Source: CAZSDP01 sp964605665 | GTDB taxonomy: Bacteria > Planctomycetota > UBA8108 > UBA1146 | Length of the DNA: 64,000 bases | Assembly: GCA_964605665.1 (NCBI GenBank) | Contig: CAZSDP010000002.1 | Coordinates: forward strand, 186,001-250,000 | Direction of reading: 5' to 3' | In this document: in pieces, positions 55,562 through 63,707 of the stretch | How the letters are laid out: each line of letters opens with the position of its first letter | Numbering within the stretch: the first letter of the stretch is position 1 | Notes under the pieces: model-generated | The model's input: only the letters and a program-made list of their open reading frames with translations | What the model was told of the DNA's origin: nothing | The model's database searches: none | Program-made: the position numbers and the translations under genes

Positions 55562-56554
55562 ATGAAGCGTCGTCTCATGGTGACTCCATTGGCTGCAGTC
55601 CTGGTGGCTGCGATGGCTGTATCGGCTTTCGCCGGTTCTGAGGTCGGGGATAAGGCTCCCGAGCTCGAGCCGAGTGGTTGGCTGAACAATGTTGGCCCCG
55701 TCTCTTGGGAACGGCTTGAGGGTAAGCTGATTCTCATCGAGAAGTGGGCGACCTGGTGAGGCCCCTGCAAGGGCCAGATTCCGCACCTGAACCGTCTTCA
55801 TAAAGAGTTCGGGAGTAAGGGTCTGGTTGTCATCGGCGTGACCGATGAAGCAGCAGGCGTTGCTCAACCCTACGTCAAGAAGAACAAAATGGAGTACCTC
55901 GTCGCCGTCGGAGGCGGAGCTGGAGGCTATAAGACGCGGGGAATTCCCCACGCATGGCTCGTTGCTCCGAACGGAAAGATCGTCTGGAAGGGCCACCCCT
56001 CCGGCGTGAACACCTCCATCATCGAGGAACACATCAAGACCGTTCGATTGCGCCCCACATTCAAGTTCGATGGAGCCCTGAAAAGGGCGAACAAGAATCT
56101 GAACTCGGGGAAGTATGGCAAGGGGATCGTCGACCTCGAAAAAGTGATTGCGAAGAATCCCGACGACGCGGATCTCATCACAGAAGCAGAAGAGGCGATC
56201 GCTCAGGTCAAGAAGTTTGGCGAAGATGAATTCGCTTCGGTAGAGGAGTACGCCAAGGCAGGTTTCTACCCCGAAGCGATGGCGAAATTGCAGTGGCTCA
56301 CCAAGTCCTTCAAGGGCACCTCTATCGGTGATCAGGCTGACGAGAAGTACGCGGTGTGGAAAAAAGATTCCACCGTCAAGGCCGAGATCAGCGGTGCAGA
56401 AGTGATCGCGATGGCGGAGGAGTTGATCGGCAAGCGCAAGTACAAAGATGCTGCCCGTGCGCTGGTCAAGGTGACCAAGGGGAAGAAGTACGAGGGGACG
56501 AAAGTGCGAGATAAAGCACAAGACCTCCTCGACGATGTGATGAACAAGCTTTAA
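55562..56554 (+). CDS. Secreted thioredoxin-like (TlpA-type) protein with UGPC active site: candidate selenoprotein
   Basis: 330 residues if the TGA at 55757-55759 is read (codon 66). The ATG at 55562 has AAGG upstream and opens a signal peptide (cleavage after S-A-F-A, residue 24). The thioredoxin/TlpA fold begins V-G-D-K-A-P-E-L. The active site reads E-K-W-A-T-W-(TGA)-G-P-C69-K-G-Q, against the standard W-C-G-P-C. The frame continues normally after the TGA with G-L-V-V-I-G-V-T-D and the cis-Pro segment R-G-I-P-H-A-W-L, ending at about residue 165; the remaining ~165 residues are helical and TPR-like. Right after the TGA, GGCCC-CTGCAA-GGGCC can form a hairpin. A Sec-containing thioredoxin-like oxidoreductase is established chemistry in other bacteria. 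Mutation or a sequencing error cannot be excluded from this window alone. Confidence 0.85.
55757..55759 (+). other. Putative selenocysteine codon (TGA) in the thioredoxin-like gene
   Basis: Codon 66, between A-T-W and G-P-C. It occupies the first cysteine of the C-x-x-C active site, the usual place for Sec in thioredoxin-fold selenoproteins. A GGCCC/GGGCC hairpin begins at 55760. Confidence 0.75.
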
Positions 56555-56595
56555 GCGAGTTCATCGATCTCCCCAATTGAGGGAGACCCATCTCT

Positions 56596-56639
56596 ACTGC
56601 CCTTGCTGGAATGCACTTCCAGCAAGGGCAGTTTCTTTT
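56596..56639 (+). terminator. Rho-independent terminator after the thioredoxin-like gene
   Basis: A perfect 16-bp stem (56596-56611 with 56617-56632), five-base loop, then TTCTTTTC. It lies 42 bases after the true stop at 56554, supporting the view that the transcript continues past the internal TGA. Confidence 0.9.
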
Positions 56640-56750
56640 CATCTTTGGCGCAAGGTGACAAGAGTATTGAGTCGGAAGCGGATCCTTCAATGCGAGTACT
56701 CCGAGAGATCGGTTTTTGACTTCCCTACCGGCTCGATTGTCGGCAGGAGC

Positions 56751-57752
56751 TCAATCTGAGAAGCCCTGCAGCCGTTCGATCAGATCGACCACGCGTTGGC
56801 TGTATCCCCACTCATTGTCGTACCAGCTGAAGCACTTCACCGTGCGAGGGCCCACCGTCTCGGTCAGGAGTGAGTCGAAGATCGAAGAGTGCGGGTCACC
56901 GATGATGTCAGAAGAGACGACCGGATCTCTGCAGTAGTCGACGATCCCTTTCATCGGGCCCTTTGCAGCCTCCGCAACCGCGTCATTGGCCGCTTCTACG
57001 GTGACGTCCTTTTCCAGGACAGCCACCAGATCAACGATTGAACCATTGATGACGGGAACCCTCATCGCCATCCCGTCTAGCTTCCCTGCGAGATGGGGAA
57101 GAACTTGACCGACCGCCCTCGCGGCACCGGTTGTGGTGGGGATCGTGTTTTCACCTGCAGCTCGTGAGCGGCGAAGGTCTTTGTGATACCAATCGGAGAG
57201 TCGCTGGTCATTGGTGTAGGCATGAACCGTGGTCATGATCCCACGTTCAAAACCAAACGCGTCGTCGAGAATTTTAACCAAGGGTGCGAGACAATTAGTG
57301 GTGCAGCTCGCGTTCGATACGATTCGATGTTCTGCCTTGAGAACATCGTCATTGACTCCGAGGACGACCATCGCATCGATTTCGTCTTTTGGTGGAACGG
57401 TGAGAATGACCCTCTTTGCTCCCGCAGTGAGGTGACCCTCCAGTTCCTGACGTGAACGGAATCGACCGGTTGCCTCGACCACCACATCGACTCCGAGCTC
57501 TTGCCAAGGAAGTTCCGTTGGTAGTCTCTCCTTGATCAGTCGAGACTCACTTCCTGCGGCAAATAGAACATCGTCGTCGACCCGAACTGCGCCTGGAAAT
57601 CGTCCCATCACCGAGTCGAATCGAAGGAGGTAGGTGAGAGGTTCGTCTTCAGAGATGTCGTTGATTGCGACGACGTCGTGATTCCCGTGTTCGATAAGTG
57701 CACGAAAGACGCTGCGACCGATCCGCCCAAAACCGTTGATTGCGATCTTCAT
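56751..57752 (-). CDS. gap: Glyceraldehyde-3-phosphate dehydrogenase, active form
   Basis: 333 residues, full length. It oxidises glyceraldehyde 3-phosphate in glycolysis or runs in reverse. The Rossmann start is I-N-G-F-G-R-I-G-R, the catalytic C150 is in S-N-A-S-C-T-T-N-C, the catalytic H177 in V-H-A-Y-T-N-D-Q, and the end has W-Y-D-N-E-W-G-Y-S. The ATG has GGAGG five bases upstream and overlaps the stop of the preceding GAPDH paralog (ATGA), so the two are coupled. The acidic residue after strand two (I-N-D) fits NAD preference. Confidence 0.95.
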   Translation of the reverse strand: MKIAINGFGRIGRSVFRALIEHGNHDVVAINDISEDEPLTYLLRFDSVMGRFPGAVRVDDDVLFAAGSESRLIKERLPTELPWQELGVDVVVEATGRFRSRQELEGHLTAGAKRVILTVPPKDEIDAMVVLGVNDDVLKAEHRIVSNASCTTNCLAPLVKILDDAFGFERGIMTTVHAYTNDQRLSDWYHKDLRRSRAAGENTIPTTTGAARAVGQVLPHLAGKLDGMAMRVPVINGSIVDLVAVLEKDVTVEAANDAVAEAAKGPMKGIVDYCRDPVVSSDIIGDPHSSIFDSLLTETVGPRTVKCFSWYDNEWGYSQRVVDLIERLQGFSD

Positions 57753-58777
57753 GCTGTCCTCCGATCACCGCGTGTCCCCTGTGGGCCCAATTGCGCCGCG
57801 GCTTCGACGATGCGGTGCGCGAGGCCCCCTCCCTGGGCATACCAACCGAGCACTTTGATCAAGTCTCCTCCGACCACCATGGTGGCGAGGCTGTCGAAGA
57901 CACAACTTCGAGGTGAGTCTTCGATGTCGCTCGAGACGATCGGCTGCTCAGTGTAGTCGAGGACGCCGCGGAGAGTACTGCTCGCAGCGCTGTGGAAGAT
58001 CTCATTGACCTCCACTGCGGTCGCGCTTCTCTCTAGTCTTACATTGAGGTCGACGCAGGAGACACTCGGTACTGGAACGTTCAGTTTACCGCCGACAAAC
58101 TTCCCTTTGAGGTGAGGGTAGACCCCGACCACTGCTTCGTCAGTCCAGCTGCTGAGCGGAACGATGTTGACCATCGCTGCTCTTGAGGAGCGAAGGTCAG
58201 AGGCGGGGACGTCGGTCAGGCTTTGTTCGTTGGTGTAAGCGTGAACCGAGGTGAAGCTACCTTCGGAGACGCCGAAGGCTTCCTGGAGAACCTTGACCAA
58301 GATCGCCGTGCAATTCGCAGTGCTCGATCCGCAGCTCAGAATTCGATGGCTTCGATCGATCGGCTCGGGCGTGACACCTTGCAGGTGGATTGCGTCGATT
58401 TCATCTCCAGGTGGAACCGTCAGAATGACGCGATCTGCACCTTGGTCGAGGTGGCGTTGAAGCTCCGCACGTCTTCGATATCTTCCCGTCGCTTCGACGA
58501 CGACATCGACGCCATACTCATACCAGGGGATCTCCCCCGGTTCTCGTTGGTGGAGCACCGGAATCTGGCGTCCTTTGGCGTACAACGCGTCATCGATCAC
58601 TCGAACCGGCTCATCAAAGGTCCCATGGAGAGTGTCGTATCGAAGGAGGTACTCCATCGCCTTCGAGTCGGCCAATTCATTGATGGCGACGACTTCGATG
58701 TCGTCGCGGTGGTAGACCGCTCGGAAGATGTTGCGGCCGAGTCGGCCGAACCCCATCAACCCCATCCTGACCTTCAT
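57749..58777 (-). CDS. GAPDH paralog lacking the catalytic cysteine
   Basis: 342 residues from the ATG at 58777 (AGGTG six bases upstream). It follows GAPDH over its whole length: M-G-F-G-R-L-G-R, then the T-V-P-P-G-D-E-I-D-A region, then V-H-A-Y-T-N-E-Q with H179. The catalytic loop reads S-C-G-S-S-T-A-N-C against S-N-A-S-C-T-T-N-C, placing S152 (AGC) where the nucleophilic Cys should be. The conserved W-Y-D-N-E-W-G-Y near the end is W-Y-A-Q-G-G-G-L. Both losses argue against dehydrogenase activity. An intact frame, a good ribosome binding site and ATGA coupling to the active gap gene argue for a maintained function, perhaps as a regulatory partner subunit. Another substrate or a non-enzymatic role is possible. 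Confidence 0.9.
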   Translation of the reverse strand: MKVRMGLMGFGRLGRNIFRAVYHRDDIEVVAINELADSKAMEYLLRYDTLHGTFDEPVRVIDDALYAKGRQIPVLHQREPGEIPWYEYGVDVVVEATGRYRRRAELQRHLDQGADRVILTVPPGDEIDAIHLQGVTPEPIDRSHRILSCGSSTANCTAILVKVLQEAFGVSEGSFTSVHAYTNEQSLTDVPASDLRSSRAAMVNIVPLSSWTDEAVVGVYPHLKGKFVGGKLNVPVPSVSCVDLNVRLERSATAVEVNEIFHSAASSTLRGVLDYTEQPIVSSDIEDSPRSCVFDSLATMVVGGDLIKVLGWYAQGGGLAHRIVEAAAQLGPQGTRGDRRTA

Positions 58778-59025
58778 CGTGCCCACCTATCTCTCGTTGG
58801 TAGCCCGTGGGGCCGAATCTCTACCAATCTTCGCCGCTTTTGAGATCGGTTCCCACCAGCTCCTTATCCTGTTTGTCGGCCAGAAGATCCACTCCATTGC
58901 GGGTCTCTTCGAACTTTGTCCTCCTCTTCTGGTCGGCGATCTGTCTCGATATCTCCAGACTGCTGTACTCTCTCGGTGCCCTTGGCATCCTATTGGTCGG
59001 GAGCCTTCGAAGGAGAGAAGGGGCT

Positions 59026-60186
59026 ATGAAGCTGAACGAATCCGGCGCGAATTCAGGCCGGGAGCGGATCGAGGCGCTTTATCGAGTCCACCGGCAGATG
59101 GCGGGGGAGTACGGTGACGTCAAAGACCTCGCTCGGGCGATCGCCGTCGAATTGACCGTGGAGGTGCCGGAGGCACTGATCGCACGATTTCCTGCCTTGG
59201 AGCGAGATGTCGTCGCACGAGTCGACGAGATTCACGAGTCACCCGACGCAACTGAGATCCAACTATCCTTTGATCCGAGCCTCGCGGAGGGAGGGCTGCC
59301 TCAACTGATCAATCTCCTCTCCGGAAATGTCTCGATGCTTCCAGGAATTGAGTTGCTCGAGGCGAGCCTCCCACCGACGGTCGAGTCGATCTTTTCCGGT
59401 CCCAAATTTGGTATTCAAGGCATCCGTGAACGGCTCGGCAATTTTGACCGACCGATCGTCGCGACGGCGCTGAAACCGCGCGGTGCGCCTTTGGAAGAAT
59501 TCGAGAGAGTTGCTGAGGCCTTTTCCAGAGGTGGGGGCGAGGTGATCAAGGATGATCACAACCTCGTGGAAGGGCGATTCGAGGATTATGCAGAACGTGT
59601 TTTGCGGATTCGTGACGCCGTGCGCAGAGGAAGTGAATCCTCGGGAACGAAGTGTCTCTACCATGCGCTTTTGACCGGACCACTCGATGAACTCGAGCGA
59701 CGAATTCGGTTCCTGGAATCGGAGGAGATCGATGGAGTCCTGGTGGCACCGATGCTGCTCGGACTCGAGGGGACGCGTCAATTGATCGAATCGACCGATC
59801 GCTTGGTGTGGACCCATCCATCGTTTACGGGGGCGGTTGCCCATCCGGCAGGCTCTGTACTTTCACCTGCTTTCCTGCATGGAACTCTCTTCCGCTGGTT
59901 GGGGGCGGATGCTGTCGTGTTCGTGAATCATGGAGGACGCTTTCCGATTTCTCGGTCCGATTGTCGATCGATTGCAGAGTCTTGCCGAGCTCCAAGAGGT
60001 GCGATTCGCACCGCGTTTCCGGTGCCCGCTGGCGGGATGACCTTTGATCGCATCGGTTCGATGATCGCCGATTATGGACACGACACGATCTTGTTGATCG
60101 GTGGTGATCTGCTGATTCACGAGGCAGGGATCGAGGAGGGGACCCGGAAGTTCTTGGAGGCGATCGCCGTTCAATCCGGTTCTTGA
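59026..60186 (+). CDS. RuBisCO-like protein (form IV type)
   Basis: 386 residues from the ATG at 59026 (AAGGGG just upstream). The fold markers of the RuBisCO large-subunit family are present: P-K-F-G-I-Q-G-I-R-E, then A-T-A-L-K150-P-R-G at the usual K-P-K position, then G-G-G-E-V-I-K175-D-D-H-N. In true RuBisCO this last motif is K-x-D-E, with the carbamylated Lys, Asp and Glu holding Mg; here Glu is replaced by His. C-terminal parts (T-H-P-S-F-T-G, then A-G-G-M and L-L-I-G-G-D) are family-like. The substitutions and short length mean it should not fix CO2. Form IV proteins act as enolases or isomerases in sulfur or sugar-acid metabolism; which applies here is unknown. It lies head to head with the GAPDH pair. 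Confidence 0.9.
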   Translation: MKLNESGANSGRERIEALYRVHRQMAGEYGDVKDLARAIAVELTVEVPEALIARFPALERDVVARVDEIHESPDATEIQLSFDPSLAEGGLPQLINLLSGNVSMLPGIELLEASLPPTVESIFSGPKFGIQGIRERLGNFDRPIVATALKPRGAPLEEFERVAEAFSRGGGEVIKDDHNLVEGRFEDYAERVLRIRDAVRRGSESSGTKCLYHALLTGPLDELERRIRFLESEEIDGVLVAPMLLGLEGTRQLIESTDRLVWTHPSFTGAVAHPAGSVLSPAFLHGTLFRWLGADAVVFVNHGGRFPISRSDCRSIAESCRAPRGAIRTAFPVPAGGMTFDRIGSMIADYGHDTILLIGGDLLIHEAGIEEGTRKFLEAIAVQSGS

Positions 60187-61349
60187 GTTTCTACAGCTGA
60201 GTGCTCTCGATCTGAGTTGTCCGGTTTCTCAACTCGATCGGAGGCCGATCGCTCCGAAGCTAAGGGAAGTGCGGAGCGGTCTGCAGCTTCGCCCTCAGGA
60301 GCTTGCCCGATGAACGGTGGCGGATCCCAACCTCGCTCCACCAGCAGGAGCTGCGCCGCGTATTCACGCAGCTCTTCGTTGAGCTCTTCATTCGCGACGA
60401 TCGTCTTCAGGTATCCCTGACTTTCCTCCCTCGCGCGGGCGAGCAGAGTGCGCAAGGCGGTTCCCTTCATCGCGAGGCTGACCTTGGGGTGGTTGACTCC
60501 AGCTTCGATCGAGGGCAGCAAGTCGTGGGGGCCGAATTGAAGTAACGCTTCGACGAATAGGTCCGCCTCTTCAGAATTGCTACAACGATCGAGAAGGCGA
60601 GGCAGCCGGGGGGCAAACTCGTGGTGACCCCGCTCGAGGAGTCCCGCCCAAGCTTCAACCTGGGTGCTCGGTGGAGCGAGATCGTGATCGAGCAAGTGCT
60701 CGAGGGCAGATCGACCGGTCGAGCCTTCGATCTCGCGGAGCGCCGTTGCTGCAAGTCCTCGAATCGCTGCTGAGGAGTCTCTGAGCGCGGCGAAAGAGAG
60801 CGGGTCGACCGTCTCTGGGGATTGGAGACCTGCAAGCATCCGAACTGCGGTTTCTCGGTCTCTCTCCTCGGGGGCGAACCTCACGACGTCAGAAAGAAAG
60901 AGCCTCCCATTCGGTCCCGCACTCTGCAGTTTCTGTAGGAAGGCACTTCCGAGCGGGCCGTGGATCGCCACCGAACCTTCGATCACGAGGCGGGCAAAGG
61001 AGAGAGCCAAAGGGAGATTGTCGGAGAGGACGGCGATCGGCTCGATTTCGCTCGGGGAAAGGCGATCGCTGACGCTTGGTCGCTCCGACGATTCGCGACT
61101 TGGATCTGAGGATTCAAGTTGGAGTTGTTCTGTCTGGCGCTTTTTCCACTGCTCTAGGGAGACTCGATCGGAGGCGAGTTCTCGATCGAGCTGTTCGGCG
61201 AAGGTCTCGACTTGACTGAGTCGAGACGTGAATTCTCCATCGAAGGGGGAGGGAGGATGCTCGACCGGTGACCGCTGCCAGGTCATGACGACCGCTGCAA
61301 CAGCCCCGGCGAGGGCGGCGATGAGGGTTTGACCGATGAGAGCCTTCAC
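60171..61349 (-). CDS. Membrane-anchored HEAT-repeat protein
   Basis: 392 residues from a GTG at 61349 (GGAAAG six bases upstream); a TTG at 61445 would add 32 residues but has no ribosome binding site. One N-terminal membrane segment (A-L-I-G-Q-T-L-I-A-A-L-A-G-A-V-A-A-V-V) is followed by a charged, probably coiled stretch and then by helical pairs of the HEAT/PBS-lyase type, e.g. S-S-A-A-I-R-G-L-A-A-T-A-L-R-E-I. The C-terminal ~45 residues are acidic and Ser-rich. It is a likely protein-interaction scaffold; no enzymatic motif. Its 3' end overlaps the 3' end of the RuBisCO-like gene by 16 bases on the other strand. Confidence 0.82.
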   Translation of the reverse strand: MKALIGQTLIAALAGAVAAVVMTWQRSPVEHPPSPFDGEFTSRLSQVETFAEQLDRELASDRVSLEQWKKRQTEQLQLESSDPSRESSERPSVSDRLSPSEIEPIAVLSDNLPLALSFARLVIEGSVAIHGPLGSAFLQKLQSAGPNGRLFLSDVVRFAPEERDRETAVRMLAGLQSPETVDPLSFAALRDSSAAIRGLAATALREIEGSTGRSALEHLLDHDLAPPSTQVEAWAGLLERGHHEFAPRLPRLLDRCSNSEEADLFVEALLQFGPHDLLPSIEAGVNHPKVSLAMKGTALRTLLARAREESQGYLKTIVANEELNEELREYAAQLLLVERGWDPPPFIGQAPEGEAADRSALPLASERSASDRVEKPDNSDREHSAVETQEPD

Positions 61350-61773
61350 GATGACTTTCCGGCTTTGTCCTTCGATTCCTAGCGACGAGAGTCGATCGAC
61401 GATGACCCTGCATCCTCGATCGTCGAAAGAAGAACGCAATTCCAATTTGGTGACGAATTGGAGGATTTACATGAGGTGGATCAAGTTCTGTTTGTTACTC
61501 GCCAGGTACGCGTTTTAACAAAATAAGGGTGAGTGGCTTCCTGGGAGTTTGGTCGCTTAAGCTTAAGTCTTTATTGGTTTTGCGAGGATATTTGTAAACG
61601 GGGGGAGACTAGGCCTTCGCTGTTTGGTATTGTTGACAGTTCAAGTACTGGAGGTGTTTGTAAGTCCTGCGGTCCTCTCTGTGTTCGACACGGAGGTCGG
61701 TCAGCCTGGTCCGCCGCAGGGTCTCTCTACGGTTTACCCGTCAATTCGACAGTGTTGAAAGGGTGTGGGTCCC
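61350..61773. other. Divergent promoter region
   Basis: About 420 bases between the HEAT gene and the triple-cohesin-like gene. Open frames here are short and unsupported. No clear regulatory element was recognised. Confidence 0.45.
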
Positions 61774-63618
61774 ATGCTGGCACTTTGCCTCAGGACGTCT
61801 GCTGTCCTATTTGTATTCTGTTTGCTGATGTCGCCCGCTGGGGCGCAAAACCCCGATGTTCAGCTCAGCCTGGCTGGACCGGCGAACGTCTCTGGCTCTG
61901 AGACATTCCCGGTGAGCATCAACTTCGACAACCAAACGACGAACGTCGTATCTGGTTGGTCCTTCGGAGTCTGCCACGATGCGGCAGTCTTCACCTTGGA
62001 TAGTGTTTCCGCGGGATCAACGACCTCCGGATTCAACAGCGGAGCGGGCCCCGACTTCATGAACTTGGCCATTCATGAAGGTGCTGGTTTTACCCAAGGA
62101 GTGGTGATCTGCTTCGCGGGTTGCGAGACGATCCCTGCGGGGACTGCGAATGCCGAGCTCGCGATGGTGAATTACACCGCGATCCAAACGCCGGTCGAGC
62201 CAGATCCAGCCGTCGCTTCACAGATTGCTTTCTGCAGCTCTCTCGGATCTCCTCCGATTTCCTGCGTGGCCACGATCAGCGGAGCTTCCGTTGCTCCGAC
62301 TCTGAATGATCTCGACGTCCAAATCGAGCCAGAACCCTTGATCAATCCGAACTACGTCATGAGCTTTGACGCTCCGGTGCTCGTCCAGACCTCCGAAGCG
62401 TTCTCCACTCGGGTTCTTCTTGATAACAACGGCAACGACGTCGCGGGCTGGTCCTACGGTGTCTGTTTCAATCCACAGGAACTTCAACTCGACTCGATTC
62501 AAAATGGAAATGCTCCTTTGACCCTCAAGCAGGGCCAGCAGGTCGATTTTGTTGAGAACCAACAGCATCCGAACGGCGCAACTTTTGGCGTGGTCGTCTG
62601 CTTCACCATGTGCGCAACTCTTCCAGCTGGAACGCTCGGCGCTGAGTTGAACGTCCTCGACTTCACTGCGCTTTCTGATCCTGACCCCGCTGGGCCGCCG
62701 GTCCCTTCGGTCTTGGAGTTCTGTGACACCCTAGGTGTTCCTCCGATTCGTACTGTCGTGACCGTCGCTGGCGCATCGCTCTTCCCCACGACCCACCCCG
62801 CTACGATCGAAATCGAGGGAGTTCCTCCAACCAATCTTCAGTACTCGGTTGATCCGATTCCTTCCCGTTTCTTTGTTCCGAGCAATCCGGTCGATGCCGC
62901 CTTCTCTGCGACGATTCGGATCGAGCAATCCGGTACCGACGCTCCTCTGATGACTCAGGGCTTCTCGATGGGGCTCGCGCACGATCCGACGATGTTGCAG
63001 GCTCTTGCGGTGAATCCCGGCGATGCTTTGACCGCCTTGCCAAACGGAGCTGCTGACTTCTTCGTCACCATGATTCAGCCGGATGGTTGGACTGCTGCGG
63101 TGGTCTATGCAACCGACATGGTTCAGACGATTGCCTTCTCCCCGAGCCAAGCGGTTTTGACGGTCGACTACACAACGGTCGCTCCTGGGTTTGCTGGCGT
63201 GAATGAGCCTCAGGCGATTCCTCTGACCTGGACCAACACTCTTGGATCTCCTCCCGTCGAAAACGTCGTCGTCATCGCTGACGGTACTGGGAATTTCCCC
63301 AATCTCATCGACGGAGTCGTCCCGATGGAACCCCAGTTTGCTGGAGGATTCATGCGCGGCGATGCCAACGGTGACGGAGTGGTGCAGATCACCGACGCGG
63401 TTTTCATTCTCGCTGATCTCTTCCAAGGTGGACCGACGACCCGAAACATCTGTTTCGCGGCGAACGACGTGAACTCCGATAGCATGGTTCACCTCGCCGA
63501 CCCGATCTTCTTGCTGAACTTCATTTTCGCGGCAGGTCCCGCTCCTTCTGCTCCTTACCCGGAGTGTGGTGTGACCACGATTGCCGACTGTCAGCTGCCC
63601 GGTTTCTGTACTCCATAA
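61774..63618 (+). CDS. Secreted protein with three cohesin-like domains and a dockerin-like module
   Basis: 614 residues from the ATG at 61774, ten bases after AAAGGG; a GTG at 61765 is too close to that site. The signal peptide (S-A-V-L-F-V-F-C-L-L-M-S-P-A-G-A) is followed by three copies of a ~165-residue domain, at about 28-190, 195-360 and 365-520. Each has G-[WF]-S-[FYM]-G then a C-[HF] or A-H step and D or N-P, a G-x-x-x-G-V-V or A-A-V-V strand, and L-G-[SV]-P-P-[IV] near the end. The same domain occurs at the C termini of the two He_PIG lipoproteins and at the N terminus of the 15453-16790 protein. The last ~95 residues are a dockerin-like pair (D-A-N-G-D-G-V-V-Q-I-T-D and D-V-N-S-D-S-M-V-H-L-A-D). 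This is a scaffold-like layout, but binding is inferred. Confidence 0.88.
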   Translation: MLALCLRTSAVLFVFCLLMSPAGAQNPDVQLSLAGPANVSGSETFPVSINFDNQTTNVVSGWSFGVCHDAAVFTLDSVSAGSTTSGFNSGAGPDFMNLAIHEGAGFTQGVVICFAGCETIPAGTANAELAMVNYTAIQTPVEPDPAVASQIAFCSSLGSPPISCVATISGASVAPTLNDLDVQIEPEPLINPNYVMSFDAPVLVQTSEAFSTRVLLDNNGNDVAGWSYGVCFNPQELQLDSIQNGNAPLTLKQGQQVDFVENQQHPNGATFGVVVCFTMCATLPAGTLGAELNVLDFTALSDPDPAGPPVPSVLEFCDTLGVPPIRTVVTVAGASLFPTTHPATIEIEGVPPTNLQYSVDPIPSRFFVPSNPVDAAFSATIRIEQSGTDAPLMTQGFSMGLAHDPTMLQALAVNPGDALTALPNGAADFFVTMIQPDGWTAAVVYATDMVQTIAFSPSQAVLTVDYTTVAPGFAGVNEPQAIPLTWTNTLGSPPVENVVVIADGTGNFPNLIDGVVPMEPQFAGGFMRGDANGDGVVQITDAVFILADLFQGGPTTRNICFAANDVNSDSMVHLADPIFLLNFIFAAGPAPSAPYPECGVTTIADCQLPGFCTP

Positions 63619-63650
63619 GTGGAGCCGATCAGCATAAGGTTGCCTTTCGA

Positions 63651-63695
63651 ACGCGGAGGGAGTCGATTGTCGCCTCCCTCCGCGTTTTTTTTTTT
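63651..63695 (+). terminator. Rho-independent terminator after the triple-cohesin-like gene
   Basis: A perfect 12-bp stem (63651-63662 with 63674-63685), 11-base loop, then a run of eleven T ending at 63695. Confidence 0.93.
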
Positions 63696-63707
63696 GATGG
63701 ATTGCTT

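Noticed and set aside
55343..56521. 392-codon minus-strand open frame opposite the thioredoxin-like gene
   Set aside because: It would avoid the TGA problem, but it has no ribosome binding site, no recognisable domain, and mirrors a plus-strand gene with clear thioredoxin fold, signal peptide and terminator.
52023..56554. Reassigned genetic code (TGA as an amino acid genome-wide)
   Set aside because: TGA is a normal stop in many genes here, including the ATGA overlaps at 17907, 18368, 19879, 53562 and 57749 and the ends at 24590 and 60184, so only site-specific recoding is plausible.
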